Below are positions 43,037 through 51,459 of a stretch of DNA of 64,000 bases, in pieces. The position numbers and the translations under genes were made by a program. Every line of letters starts with the position of its first letter. Positions within the stretch are counted from its first letter, which is position 1. The DNA comes from Bacillota bacterium. Lineage in GTDB: Bacteria > Bacillota > UBA4882 > UBA8346. The notes under the pieces were generated by a model. That model saw only the letters and a list, made by a program, of their open reading frames with translations. It made no database searches and was not told where the DNA came from. The stretch covers positions 124,001-188,000 of the forward strand of contig JARKQY010000024.1 of NCBI GenBank assembly GCA_029974635.1. Direction: 5' to 3'.

Positions 43037-44761
43037 ATGGTGATTCAAACGATGTCAAAGAACAGACTGTTAATGATTTTGATGGTTTTGGCCATGGGAT
43101 TTGGAATTTCCCCCGGGATTTTATCTGCGCAAAATATGGGGAATGAGATTCAAAGTCTGAAATTGTTGACCAATCCTGAATTGTATAATGAAACCGACAT
43201 CTATCATTTCACCAAGCAAAATATTGCATTTTTACTGGAACATGCAGCCGGCGGCCCTTTTACTGATACGCATCAAAATCGGTTACTCAAACAAGAAGCC
43301 AGCTTTTTTTTGAAATTTATCGACCGTAAATCAACCGATGATATCTATAAGTCCATTGGTGACTTAATTTATCTCCGGATGCCGCGCCGGATTGACGGCC
43401 CTTTGAGGGATTCGTTAATACTAAGTATTGTCGGTAATTACAAACGGATAATCAAGCAATGGAGAAACTTGGGACTTCAGGAACCCAAAGGCTTCATTTT
43501 TGTGTGGGTTATTTCCGGAATCGATGAAATGCACCTGCGATTTAACACCAGTACACGGGTTACGGCATTTGCATTACCCTGCCGTTATGTTGTAATTCCT
43601 TACAATGTAATTTCGGTTCAGATGCAATCGGAACTTGAACGGCAGGCTTTTTTCAACAATAAAGATCCGGCGGCGTTACAGCGTTTTATCGCTAAATTTC
43701 TGGACAAAAGCTTTAAAACCAATTTGGCGCATGAATTAACCCATGTTATGGTGAGTTCGACGGTTGGTTACCCTGAGATCGATTATATGGGCGAATGGTT
43801 TCATGAAGGAACGGCCATCTGGTTATCGGGAAATAATGAACAGGACCTTGCCGATGAATATAAAGATTATAAGCATCTGTTTGATTATATCCGGATGAAA
43901 TACGGAAACGGTCAGTTTAAGCAGTTTGTCAAAGATAGTATTACTCTTAAGTCGACCGGCGAGTCGCTTCGGAAAAACCTGGCAATCCATGATGAGATAG
44001 AACTTCGGAAGGCGTCGCAATGTTGGTTCGCGGAAATCGGTCAAATGGAAACCGGGTTGGCGGTGCTGCTGGTTTTTTTGGTTGGGTTTGCGGTATACCG
44101 TTGGGTTCGAACCGAACCTTCTTATTTGTTCTTTCTGGGTTATTTATTCGTGTGGATAGTTTGTTACTGGCGATATGGCTTTTTCAATCTTTGGACCGAT
44201 TCCTCCATCGGAAATGCCGCGTTTTATATTGGAGCGGCGGTTTTGATGGCAACGATTGCCGTAATTATTGCAAGACAAGTTTATTATTCACTTACTATAC
44301 ATGGTGAAATAAAGGCCGCAAAAATAAAGTTGGAGATGGCATCTGCCGTGCGGGCGGAACGGTTTTTCCCGTTTGAGTTTGATGAAGCCCGTCAAATGGT
44401 GGAACGGGCTGAATTGTATCGACAACGCTGGAAAAATAAGCTGGGGCGGCAAGAAGCCGGAAATGCAGCCGGTCAAGCTGATAGGCTTGTGGAAGCCACC
44501 TCAATTGAGAGGAAAAAACAGCGTACCTGGAGAGTATATTCCAAGGCCAAGCGCTTGATTGCGGAATTACAGATCAAAGCAACTGAGAGCAGGATCCCGG
44601 AAGCTGATATGATTTCGCCGGCTTCGGATTTGGAGAGGTTGGAACGAATGCTCGGGCAAATCCCTTTTCAGATCAAACGCGGTGAATTTTTAGAGGCGTA
44701 TCAAACAGCACGCCATCTAATTAAAAAAGCAAAACAAATCGGGAAATCCTTACCGGCATAG
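43037..44761 (+). CDS. Membrane-bound zinc metalloprotease of unknown family (HELTH)
   Basis: About 574 residues from ATG 43037; the frame is open from 42953, ATG 43052 is also possible, and no RBS is strong. A signal peptide (about 7-31) precedes an extracytoplasmic domain with the zinc motif HELTH (232-236) and a downstream glutamate in WFHEG (254-258), the spacing of gluzincin-type peptidases. Three hydrophobic helices follow (about 340-420), then a cytosolic, Arg/Lys/Glu-rich helical tail (about 430-574), probably coiled coil. Extracytoplasmic protease plus long cytosolic tail suggests cross-membrane signalling. Function unknown. Confidence 0.72.
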   Translation: MVIQTMSKNRLLMILMVLAMGFGISPGILSAQNMGNEIQSLKLLTNPELYNETDIYHFTKQNIAFLLEHAAGGPFTDTHQNRLLKQEASFFLKFIDRKSTDDIYKSIGDLIYLRMPRRIDGPLRDSLILSIVGNYKRIIKQWRNLGLQEPKGFIFVWVISGIDEMHLRFNTSTRVTAFALPCRYVVIPYNVISVQMQSELERQAFFNNKDPAALQRFIAKFLDKSFKTNLAHELTHVMVSSTVGYPEIDYMGEWFHEGTAIWLSGNNEQDLADEYKDYKHLFDYIRMKYGNGQFKQFVKDSITLKSTGESLRKNLAIHDEIELRKASQCWFAEIGQMETGLAVLLVFLVGFAVYRWVRTEPSYLFFLGYLFVWIVCYWRYGFFNLWTDSSIGNAAFYIGAAVLMATIAVIIARQVYYSLTIHGEIKAAKIKLEMASAVRAERFFPFEFDEARQMVERAELYRQRWKNKLGRQEAGNAAGQADRLVEATSIERKKQRTWRVYSKAKRLIAELQIKATESRIPEADMISPASDLERLERMLGQIPFQIKRGEFLEAYQTARHLIKKAKQIGKSLPA

Positions 44762-44831
44762 TTCAACGTACTACGAAATAATCATTCTTTTTTACGGTAA
44801 ATGGGTTAAAAAACTCAATAATCATTGGTTT

Positions 44832-46172
44832 TTATGATTTCAGAGGCGTAACTTCATTCACAAAGAAAATCAGATCCGCTTGCTTGGATATTACGGTGCG
44901 AAAGACGATGTTGTAGAGGCCAACCATGTTTAGCTCCTTATCAAGCAAGCGGGCATACGGATCGCCGGTAGTTGTGGGCAGTAAGAATACTGAACCCACT
45001 TTGGCGAGGATGGCATTTAAACTACCGGGGCGGCTGATATATTCCTTACTTAACCAACTCAACGGCTGGGAACTCACGCCATGGTCATGCAGCATCCAGA
45101 TTGAAAAAACTTGTTCGGGCAGTATATCATTAATGTAATTACCGACTGAAGGCACACGTTTCCCTCCGGGAGGAGCGGAACCGCTATTTTTGATAATGCT
45201 GTCATGCTTGGCTAAATGCCGGTTATGGCCCATTAATACCAATTTATCAGCGGGCGCCATCTGGGACAAGATAAATTGGATATGCCGGTGCATGACCTGT
45301 TCACGGGCAGCCATCGCCATATTTAGGGACGCATAATCCATTGCCGGGTTAGCTGTCCGGACAAAATCAAAACTGTCACGCAATGTACGTAGTGATTCCC
45401 GAAGCATTAAGTGCTGTTTTTCGTCAAGTACTTCCTGCAAGTTAACCTCTTGCCGGCGAATTAAATCCAATATATGATTTAAACGATGAATTTCCTGGCC
45501 GACCGTTTCACCGGGCACACGGGCAAGCAATGATTGCAACTTACGAACAACGGGTGAGTCTGGCTTGAAACTCAACAACTCGGTGATATCTTCGTATCCG
45601 CCGCCTGCAAGAGCGTCAATATCAAAGCCAAAGAAATGGATTCCGCCGGATGTAGTTAAGAGTTTCTCATTTAAGGAACGCAAGGCTTTGGTGAGACGGA
45701 GCTGTTCCGCTTTAAAAGCCGATTCGGGGTAATTTCCGGATGAATCTTTAAGTATACCGGTTGGCCTGTCATCGCGATCAGTTCTGATAGCTCCCCGATA
45801 TCCATAAGTGGCGATTCGCTCCAGGTATGATTCATCTCCAGTCTCCAAGTAACGGTTAATACGAATGCCATCGGACCATCCGAGTTCTTCTCCGATATAA
45901 CGCCAGCCGCGGGAGATTAGATAACGAAGCATTAACAGGCGGTAGTCGCTTTTCTCATGGACCCAATGATCTTCCTCGCCTAAATACACAATTCGTTTAT
46001 CTTCAAGCAGCTTATCCAGAGTGGAAAGCCGTTCAATATCCATGGTTGAATCATTTAAGGAATCGATGAAAACGGCGTGTTCGGATGCCCAAGCGATGAA
46101 AGCTTCAATTTCCTCGTCTTTCGGCCGCCGGAAACCATTTAAAAGTTTAGCGATAATTTGGTGACCTAACAT
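44832..46172 (-). CDS. Erythromycin-esterase family protein
   Basis: 446 residues, no signal peptide. The family's catalytic region is visible: IVYLGEEDHWVHEKSDYRLL (His and Glu of the active site), then YIGEELGWSDG, FFGFDIDA and VLMGHNRHLAKHD. Members hydrolyse macrolide lactones, but most chromosomal relatives are uncharacterised hydrolases. Resistance should not be assumed. The start at 46172 gives MLGHQIIAKLLNGFRRPKDE. The gene stands alone between convergent neighbours. Confidence 0.82.
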   Translation of the reverse strand: MLGHQIIAKLLNGFRRPKDEEIEAFIAWASEHAVFIDSLNDSTMDIERLSTLDKLLEDKRIVYLGEEDHWVHEKSDYRLLMLRYLISRGWRYIGEELGWSDGIRINRYLETGDESYLERIATYGYRGAIRTDRDDRPTGILKDSSGNYPESAFKAEQLRLTKALRSLNEKLLTTSGGIHFFGFDIDALAGGGYEDITELLSFKPDSPVVRKLQSLLARVPGETVGQEIHRLNHILDLIRRQEVNLQEVLDEKQHLMLRESLRTLRDSFDFVRTANPAMDYASLNMAMAAREQVMHRHIQFILSQMAPADKLVLMGHNRHLAKHDSIIKNSGSAPPGGKRVPSVGNYINDILPEQVFSIWMLHDHGVSSQPLSWLSKEYISRPGSLNAILAKVGSVFLLPTTTGDPYARLLDKELNMVGLYNIVFRTVISKQADLIFFVNEVTPLKS

Positions 46173-46203
46173 GATTTTTGGTTCCTTTTATTTTAATTAT
46201 TCA

Positions 46204-46230
46204 TACAGGCCGGCCATACACCGGCCTGTA
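46204..46230. terminator. Perfect 10-bp hairpin downstream of the AraC-type pseudogene
   Basis: TACAGGCCGG/CCGGCCTGTA around a 7-nt loop. The T-run is poor on both strands; on - it would follow the AraC gene. Confidence 0.5.
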
Positions 46231-46271
46231 CCAAATATCCTTCCTCACTAAACGATGATCTAGTTTTATAA

Positions 46272-47184
46272 CTAGCGGATTGCCTGAACCGGCCGGGCCT
46301 CGATATAACCGCGTTCACCTATGGGGGCGAGCTGAAAGCGGGGGCCGTCTTGATCAGCCCACTTGAATCCGTAAGTTTCGGGAGTATATTTCTCGATGGC
46401 ATCCCAAACTGCGCCGATAGCCTCGCCCATTTCTTCTTCCGGATAGGGTTGACCATGGAACACCATCATTTTGCAAGGAGATAGATCAATGATTTCCATA
46501 CCGGTTGGGATTTCTCCCCTGTAATCCACCGGGACCTCAACTCCCTGAGCATATACCGATGTGCCCGGCCATTGCAGATTCTCCGGCAGCCACATTCCGA
46601 TAGGTTCATACAAAGCATCCTTAATGCTGCATAGAATACCCCAGACATCACACCCGACTTCCTCGCAGTATTCAAAATAATTGGGTAGCCTTTTTACCGC
46701 GTTGTATAATAAGTTTCCGGGCGGGTCGTTCGATAACCTGAACAAAAATGGTATTTACAGAGTTCTTTTCACAAGATTTCTCCATGGTTTCCGTTGCTCC
46801 TTTCAGATAATAGAGATAGTAATCCCTTGCGCTGCGGGGCATAAACAAGGGGATGGGCGGCGTGTTTTTACGGTAATATTCCGGTGTTATACCGAACTGT
46901 TTGGAAAAAGCGCGGGTGAAACCTTCATGAGAGCCGAACATAGCGTCAAGGGCCACGTCCAAAATACGGTCTGGATGGTTGCGGAGCCGTTCAGCTGCCC
47001 GGGACAGCCTGCGCGCCCGCAGATAATCCAGCGGCGGTATTCCAGCCAGTTCTTTAAAGACTCTTGAAGCATGGCTGGCAGTATAGCCGGCGGCTTTTGC
47101 CAACTTCTGAAGCGTAACCGGTTCGTTCAGGTGCCGTTCAATATAATCCTGCATCCGTTGCACCGCGTCCACCTTACCCCGCAT
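46272..47184 (-). pseudogene. AraC-family regulator with GyrI-like effector domain, frameshifted
   Basis: The N-terminal part (from ATG 47184, AAGGAGG upstream) is an AraC DNA-binding domain (MQDYIERHLNEPVTLQKLAK; FGSHEGFTRAFSKQFGITPE). Its frame ends after RGKKATQLF. The rest of the expected protein, YFEYCEEVGCDVWGI and the GyrI-like ligand domain to EARPVQAIR, continues in the -1/+2 frame. Removing one T near 46675-46680 would give a continuous ATQYFEYCEE. One intact protein of about 300 residues has been broken by a single-base insertion. It could be a true pseudogene, a recent mutation or a sequencing error. Confidence 0.8.
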
Positions 47185-47428
47185 AATGACTACCTCCTTG
47201 ATGAAAGCATACCACACTTGCGGGAGAAATTTCTTGACCGCGTTTGTCGGGTCGATAATTTATCTTTAGTAATATGATCTCATAATTCAATTAGCATCAC
47301 CATTTTCCTTTAACATTTCAAAAGGACAGTCATATTGGCAACGGTTTTGGGATCTAGTTGCATTATTGCATGAAAAAGTGATATAACTATTCTGGTTAGA
47401 AGATTTTCCAGCAATGAGAGGAGACATC

Positions 47429-48361
47429 ATGAATAAACAGGTATTGCGCTCCAATTCACTCCTTTTGATTACGGCGCTGATTTGGGGGTTAGCTTTTGTA
47501 GCGCAACGGGTGGGAATCCGCTATGTGGGATCGTTTACCTTTAATGGGGTAAGGTTTGCTTTGGGTGGGCTTTCGCTGATTCCACTGATTGTATATTACC
47601 GGTGGAGATCTGCTCCGGAAGGAAAGACGGATTCGAAATTTACCAGGGCTTTACCGGCGGGATTGATAGCGGGTTGTATATTATTTCTGGCGGCGTCATT
47701 GCAGCAAGTCGGGCTGGAGCATACCGAGGCCGGAAAGGCGGCTTTCATTACCGGATTGTACATTGTTATTGTACCGATCTTCGGGATTTTTTTGAAACAC
47801 CGGGTGAGTCTGCAAACTTGGCTCGGCGTAGTCGCAGCCGCTATAGGACTGTATTTTTTAAGCGTTACCGCCAAATTTACTATTTCATATAGCGACCTGT
47901 TGTTGCTGGTCGGAGCATTTTTATGGGCAGGCCATATTTTGGTCATCGACCATTTTTCCAGGAAGGTTGATGCCTTGAAATTGTCACTGGTACAAGTATT
48001 GACTTGCGCAATATTGAGTTTGGCGGTGGCTTTTGGATTTGAAAAGATTTCTATAGACGGCATTTACCAGGCTGCGGTGCCGATTCTTTACGGCGGCATC
48101 GCTTCCGTCGGCATTGCTTATACATTGCAGGTAGTTGGCCAAAAACACGCCAAACCTTCTCATGCGGCCATCATATTGAGCCTGGAGACGGTCTTCGCCT
48201 CTTTAGGCGGATTATTGATTCTCCACGAATACCTGGAAGCCCGGGGTTATCTGGGTTGTATCCTGATGTTGACAGGAATGCTGCTGACGCAGATTCAAAA
48301 TCTGGGACCGAGCTCTAAGCCTGGTGAAGCCGTTTCGTACAAAATAAGGGAGGAAACTTGA
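47429..48361 (+). CDS. EamA/DMT-superfamily transporter
   Basis: About 310 residues with ten predicted membrane helices in two EamA repeats. The first repeat starts SLLLITALIWGLAFVAQRVG; the second includes LLLVGAFLWAGHILVIDHFS. Such proteins are usually metabolite or amino-acid exporters; the substrate is unknown. ATG 47429 is preferred over ATG 47414 because AGAGGAG lies between. It is divergent from the broken AraC-type gene, which may once have controlled it. Confidence 0.88.
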   Translation: MNKQVLRSNSLLLITALIWGLAFVAQRVGIRYVGSFTFNGVRFALGGLSLIPLIVYYRWRSAPEGKTDSKFTRALPAGLIAGCILFLAASLQQVGLEHTEAGKAAFITGLYIVIVPIFGIFLKHRVSLQTWLGVVAAAIGLYFLSVTAKFTISYSDLLLLVGAFLWAGHILVIDHFSRKVDALKLSLVQVLTCAILSLAVAFGFEKISIDGIYQAAVPILYGGIASVGIAYTLQVVGQKHAKPSHAAIILSLETVFASLGGLLILHEYLEARGYLGCILMLTGMLLTQIQNLGPSSKPGEAVSYKIREET

Positions 48362-48396
48362 CTGGAGTAAGGACTTTAACCGAAAATAACCTCTTT

Positions 48397-48906
48397 TTAT
48401 CCTGGAAAGGATTGACTTCGTGAGCCGGTTCTGCCGGGAATTGTTCCGCGATTCTCTTGTACAGCATTTATAATCCGGTTCATGTGTACCTGGACATTAA
48501 TCATTGCGATCAGGTATATGAAGATCATAATAGTTGTAATTCCTTTGGAAATTGGTTTTCCGGTTCCATAATCGCGTTCGATTTTCGCGATATAAGTACA
48601 TATTTGCTGGATATACCGGATGAGAATTATCAGCCAGAGTATTGCAAATATCAATATCGCATTTGAAATGGCCAATCGGAGGAGTGGTTCTATACTACTT
48701 TCCGCGATTTCCGCATAGGTAACGACAAGGCCCAGATAAACTATGAAAATACCTACCAAGCAAGGTATTTTTATTTTTAGATTGAACACCTTGTTGCCCA
48801 GTATTTCATTAATCTCTTTCATTATGAAAAAGATCCAAAAGAAAAAATAGATGGAGAAGGTGAACGTATGCAATAAATAGACTATCGCGGGTCGCCGTTT
48901 TTTCAT
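48397..48906 (-). CDS. Small integral membrane protein, DUF4234-like
   Basis: About 169 residues, four hydrophobic segments. The N-terminal KKRRPAIVYLLHTFTFSIYF and the following MKEINE resemble DUF4234-type proteins. ATG 48906 has AAGGAGG at proper spacing, whereas ATG 48912 would be adjacent to it. It lies 25 nt after the beta-lactamase-fold gene on the same strand. Function unknown. Confidence 0.7.
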   Translation of the reverse strand: MKKRRPAIVYLLHTFTFSIYFFFWIFFIMKEINEILGNKVFNLKIKIPCLVGIFIVYLGLVVTYAEIAESSIEPLLRLAISNAILIFAILWLIILIRYIQQICTYIAKIERDYGTGKPISKGITTIMIFIYLIAMINVQVHMNRIINAVQENRGTIPGRTGSRSQSFPG

Positions 48907-48931
48907 TTTCATCCTCCTTTTTGTCTCCCTC

Positions 48932-50467
48932 TTAACCCTTGATCCTTGTCTTATTTACCACACAGGGAAATAATGCAGATAATAGTAAAACTATGGCGGA
49001 AAACTGAATCGTAAATCCCAACCAACCGGTAGCGCCCGGAAAAACCGAAGATATAAATAAATAGTCTTGGTTAATCGCCCACCACAAGCTCAACAGTAGA
49101 ATAATAGATAAACCACTCTGTATTAGACGTAAAAATTGAGATTTCCCGGTTCGTAGCGTAAACCGGCGTCCACCGGAAATAACTCCTTTTACCAGCCGCC
49201 ATACCTGCCATAACAAAATAATCAAAATTATACCGATAAAGGTCCATAGCACCTTTGTCATTCGAACGATAAGCCCCATTCCAATGGAAGAGAATCCGCT
49301 CCATTGGGCCCAATCAGTCAATATATGCCCAAAAAACGGCCAACTCCGTTGGCTGTTAGTCAAAATAACAATGCCATCGCCCGTTTCCGGAACGGAATAA
49401 AATTGAGTCATCCAGCCGGAACCTTGACCTCCATGAGAAACCGCCTTCTTACCATCGGGAAGTCTTTCAATGAAATGTCCTAATCCATATGAATCATAAA
49501 CAAGGCCATAATAACCTGGAATGTCCACCACCGGGGTATAAAGTTCATCTATACTTGGGACGTTAAGTATTTCATTATCAAGATGAGCAAAATTTGCCAT
49601 TCCTGCAACGGCAAATTTTGCTATATCTTCTACAGTTGCAAAAAGACCGCCGGCTGCTTTGTCAGGATAAATATATACCGGTATGGGATTACCCTTTAAA
49701 TCATAACCGAAAGGTACTTCCGGAGTTAACTTTTCATTCCAAGTAAAACTGGAATTATACATTTGAAGCGGAATTAAGACCTCTTCCGCCATGTATTGCG
49801 CAAAATCCCGCCCGGTAACTTCTTCTATCAACAATTCAAGCAAATTGAATCCTGTATTCGAATATGAAAAGGATAGACCAGGCTCCTGTTTAAGAATGGC
49901 ATCCTTGGATAAACTTTCTTCCAAGGAAGGTATATCTCCTTTTGGGGAGTAACGCACTCCGATCGTTCCTAACGGCATACCGGCACTATGGCTAAGCAGC
50001 TGCCTTACCGTCACATTTTCTTCCTGAAACTTAGATTTTGGAAAACGCCAATGTTTCAGATACAGATTTACAGGCTTATCCAGTTCTATTTTGCCCCGTT
50101 CGGCTAATTTCATAACTCCCCAGGCAGTAACCGACTTTGAAATGGACTCTACCCGACAATAGGTATCAGTAGTCATCTTTCGGCCTTCTTTGAGATCGGC
50201 ATAACCATAAGCCTTGGACCATGTTATTTTACCCCTTTGAATCAGCGCAATATTGACTCCCGGAATATCATAGTGCTTCATTAAAGCGGGAATACGTTGA
50301 TCAAGATGACCGGTGAAATTTTTCAAAGAGGCATGTGGGTTAATTTCTTTTGCCGCAGAGAGTTTCGAGGAAGATAGCACCAGAAAAATTGTTAACATAA
50401 GTATAATTAGTTTATGAGTTTGTAATTTTTTAAAGAAAGTTAATATAACTGCGTTTTTCGGAATCAA
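48932..50467 (-). CDS. Serine hydrolase, class C beta-lactamase/D-alanyl peptidase fold, with C-terminal membrane helices
   Basis: 511 residues from TTG 50467 (GAGGAGG 8 nt upstream). An N-terminal signal anchor (about 18-38) precedes the hydrolase domain (about 50-375) with the SxxK motif S108-I-S-K111, the tyrosine motif YSN (202-204) and HGG near 355. Three C-terminal membrane helices follow. This is the usual form of extracytoplasmic esterases or peptidases of the PBP4*/EstB group. Beta-lactam resistance cannot be concluded. It is co-directional with the VOC and RidA genes upstream. Confidence 0.88.
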   Translation of the reverse strand: MIPKNAVILTFFKKLQTHKLIILMLTIFLVLSSSKLSAAKEINPHASLKNFTGHLDQRIPALMKHYDIPGVNIALIQRGKITWSKAYGYADLKEGRKMTTDTYCRVESISKSVTAWGVMKLAERGKIELDKPVNLYLKHWRFPKSKFQEENVTVRQLLSHSAGMPLGTIGVRYSPKGDIPSLEESLSKDAILKQEPGLSFSYSNTGFNLLELLIEEVTGRDFAQYMAEEVLIPLQMYNSSFTWNEKLTPEVPFGYDLKGNPIPVYIYPDKAAGGLFATVEDIAKFAVAGMANFAHLDNEILNVPSIDELYTPVVDIPGYYGLVYDSYGLGHFIERLPDGKKAVSHGGQGSGWMTQFYSVPETGDGIVILTNSQRSWPFFGHILTDWAQWSGFSSIGMGLIVRMTKVLWTFIGIILIILLWQVWRLVKGVISGGRRFTLRTGKSQFLRLIQSGLSIILLLSLWWAINQDYLFISSVFPGATGWLGFTIQFSAIVLLLSALFPCVVNKTRIKG

Positions 50468-50521
50468 TTATTTATCCTCCTCTAAATCATATTGGATGTT
50501 TGAAGTCATAGAGAGTTCGCG

Positions 50522-50917
50522 TTATTTCCATAAATATTCAGAATCTGTAAATAAACAAAACGGATGCCCTTCCGGATCAAAAAAGACTCTTACTCCCGAT
50601 AGAAATTGTATCGGTGCAAGTGTTGCTCCGCATTCCACCGCATGTTTTGTTGCTATTTCCAGATCCTCTACCAGAAAATCAATATGCAGCATTTTTTGTT
50701 GGCAATCCGGTTCTTCCGGCCATGTCGGTTTCACATAAAGAGGTTCCGCTTGAAACGATAAACCGGTTCCGCCTGACGGATCCCGCATCAGCACCCAGTC
50801 CGGTTCAATGACTGTTTGATTCCATCCGAGGAGCTTTGCGTAAAAGTCCGCTAATTTTTTGGCGTTTTTGCAATCTATAACAATCGTTCTTATTTTTATT
50901 TTAATATGGTTTGTCAT
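50522..50917 (-). CDS. VOC-superfamily (glyoxalase-like) protein
   Basis: 131 residues in two beta-alpha-beta-beta-beta modules: IRTIVIDCKNAKKLADFYAK at the start, MLHIDFLVEDLEIATKHAVE in the middle and VFFDPEGHPFCLF at the end. Specific function unknown; related small proteins bind or isomerise small molecules. The start overlaps the RidA stop by 4 nt (ATGA). Confidence 0.85.
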   Translation of the reverse strand: MTNHIKIKIRTIVIDCKNAKKLADFYAKLLGWNQTVIEPDWVLMRDPSGGTGLSFQAEPLYVKPTWPEEPDCQQKMLHIDFLVEDLEIATKHAVECGATLAPIQFLSGVRVFFDPEGHPFCLFTDSEYLWK

Positions 50918-51285
50918 TTGATTTGTAAATCTTGCTTTTTATAGGCTATCCCATCAATCATGCATAAACACGCTGAATCCAGGAAATCAGTTGTGGTGGT
51001 CATTCGGGCGGGAAATCCATTTTTAAAGTATTTATAAAACACATCTCTTGCCCGTCGAAAATCCTCAATGTCTCTTAGATATAAATTGATCTGCACCATA
51101 TCATCCACTGAAGTTCCTATGGATTCCAAAGTTTTTTTCAGGCTTTCAAAACATGCTTCCATCTGGTATACAACATCGTTTGATTGGAATCCCCCTGCAT
51201 GATGAGCGAGGAAAATGAAGTCTCCAGCAATTACACACGATGGACATGTATCATCGCCACAATGAGTCGGCATTCTTTTTATCAT
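50914..51285 (-). CDS. RidA/YjgF-family protein
   Basis: About 123 residues. The family fold is visible in FIFLAHHAGG, QMEACFESLKKTLESIGTSV and DMVQINLYLRDIEDF. The C-terminal region has PARMTTTTDFL, where canonical RidA has PARSTVEV plus a conserved Glu, so the imine deaminase site may not be typical. ATG 51285 has GGGAGGA 5 nt upstream, better than the start at 51321. Confidence 0.82.
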   Translation of the reverse strand: MIKRMPTHCGDDTCPSCVIAGDFIFLAHHAGGFQSNDVVYQMEACFESLKKTLESIGTSVDDMVQINLYLRDIEDFRRARDVFYKYFKNGFPARMTTTTDFLDSACLCMIDGIAYKKQDLQIK

Positions 51286-51459
51286 TTTGATTCCTCCCAT
51301 TATCACAGCTAATAATTCCATATATTTCTATGGTTATCCTGCCCATTTCCGCAAATTCGGCGGTGAATTATTACGATTTTTGTCGCTAAATTTAGCCTAA
51401 AATATGGTAAGATGATAGCGAAGATTCCAATTATTTATTAACTGACTGAGGTGTCCGCC

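Noticed and set aside
44832..46172. Macrolide resistance gene
   Set aside because: Family membership is clear, but most chromosomal members have no demonstrated macrolide activity; nothing in the context supports resistance.
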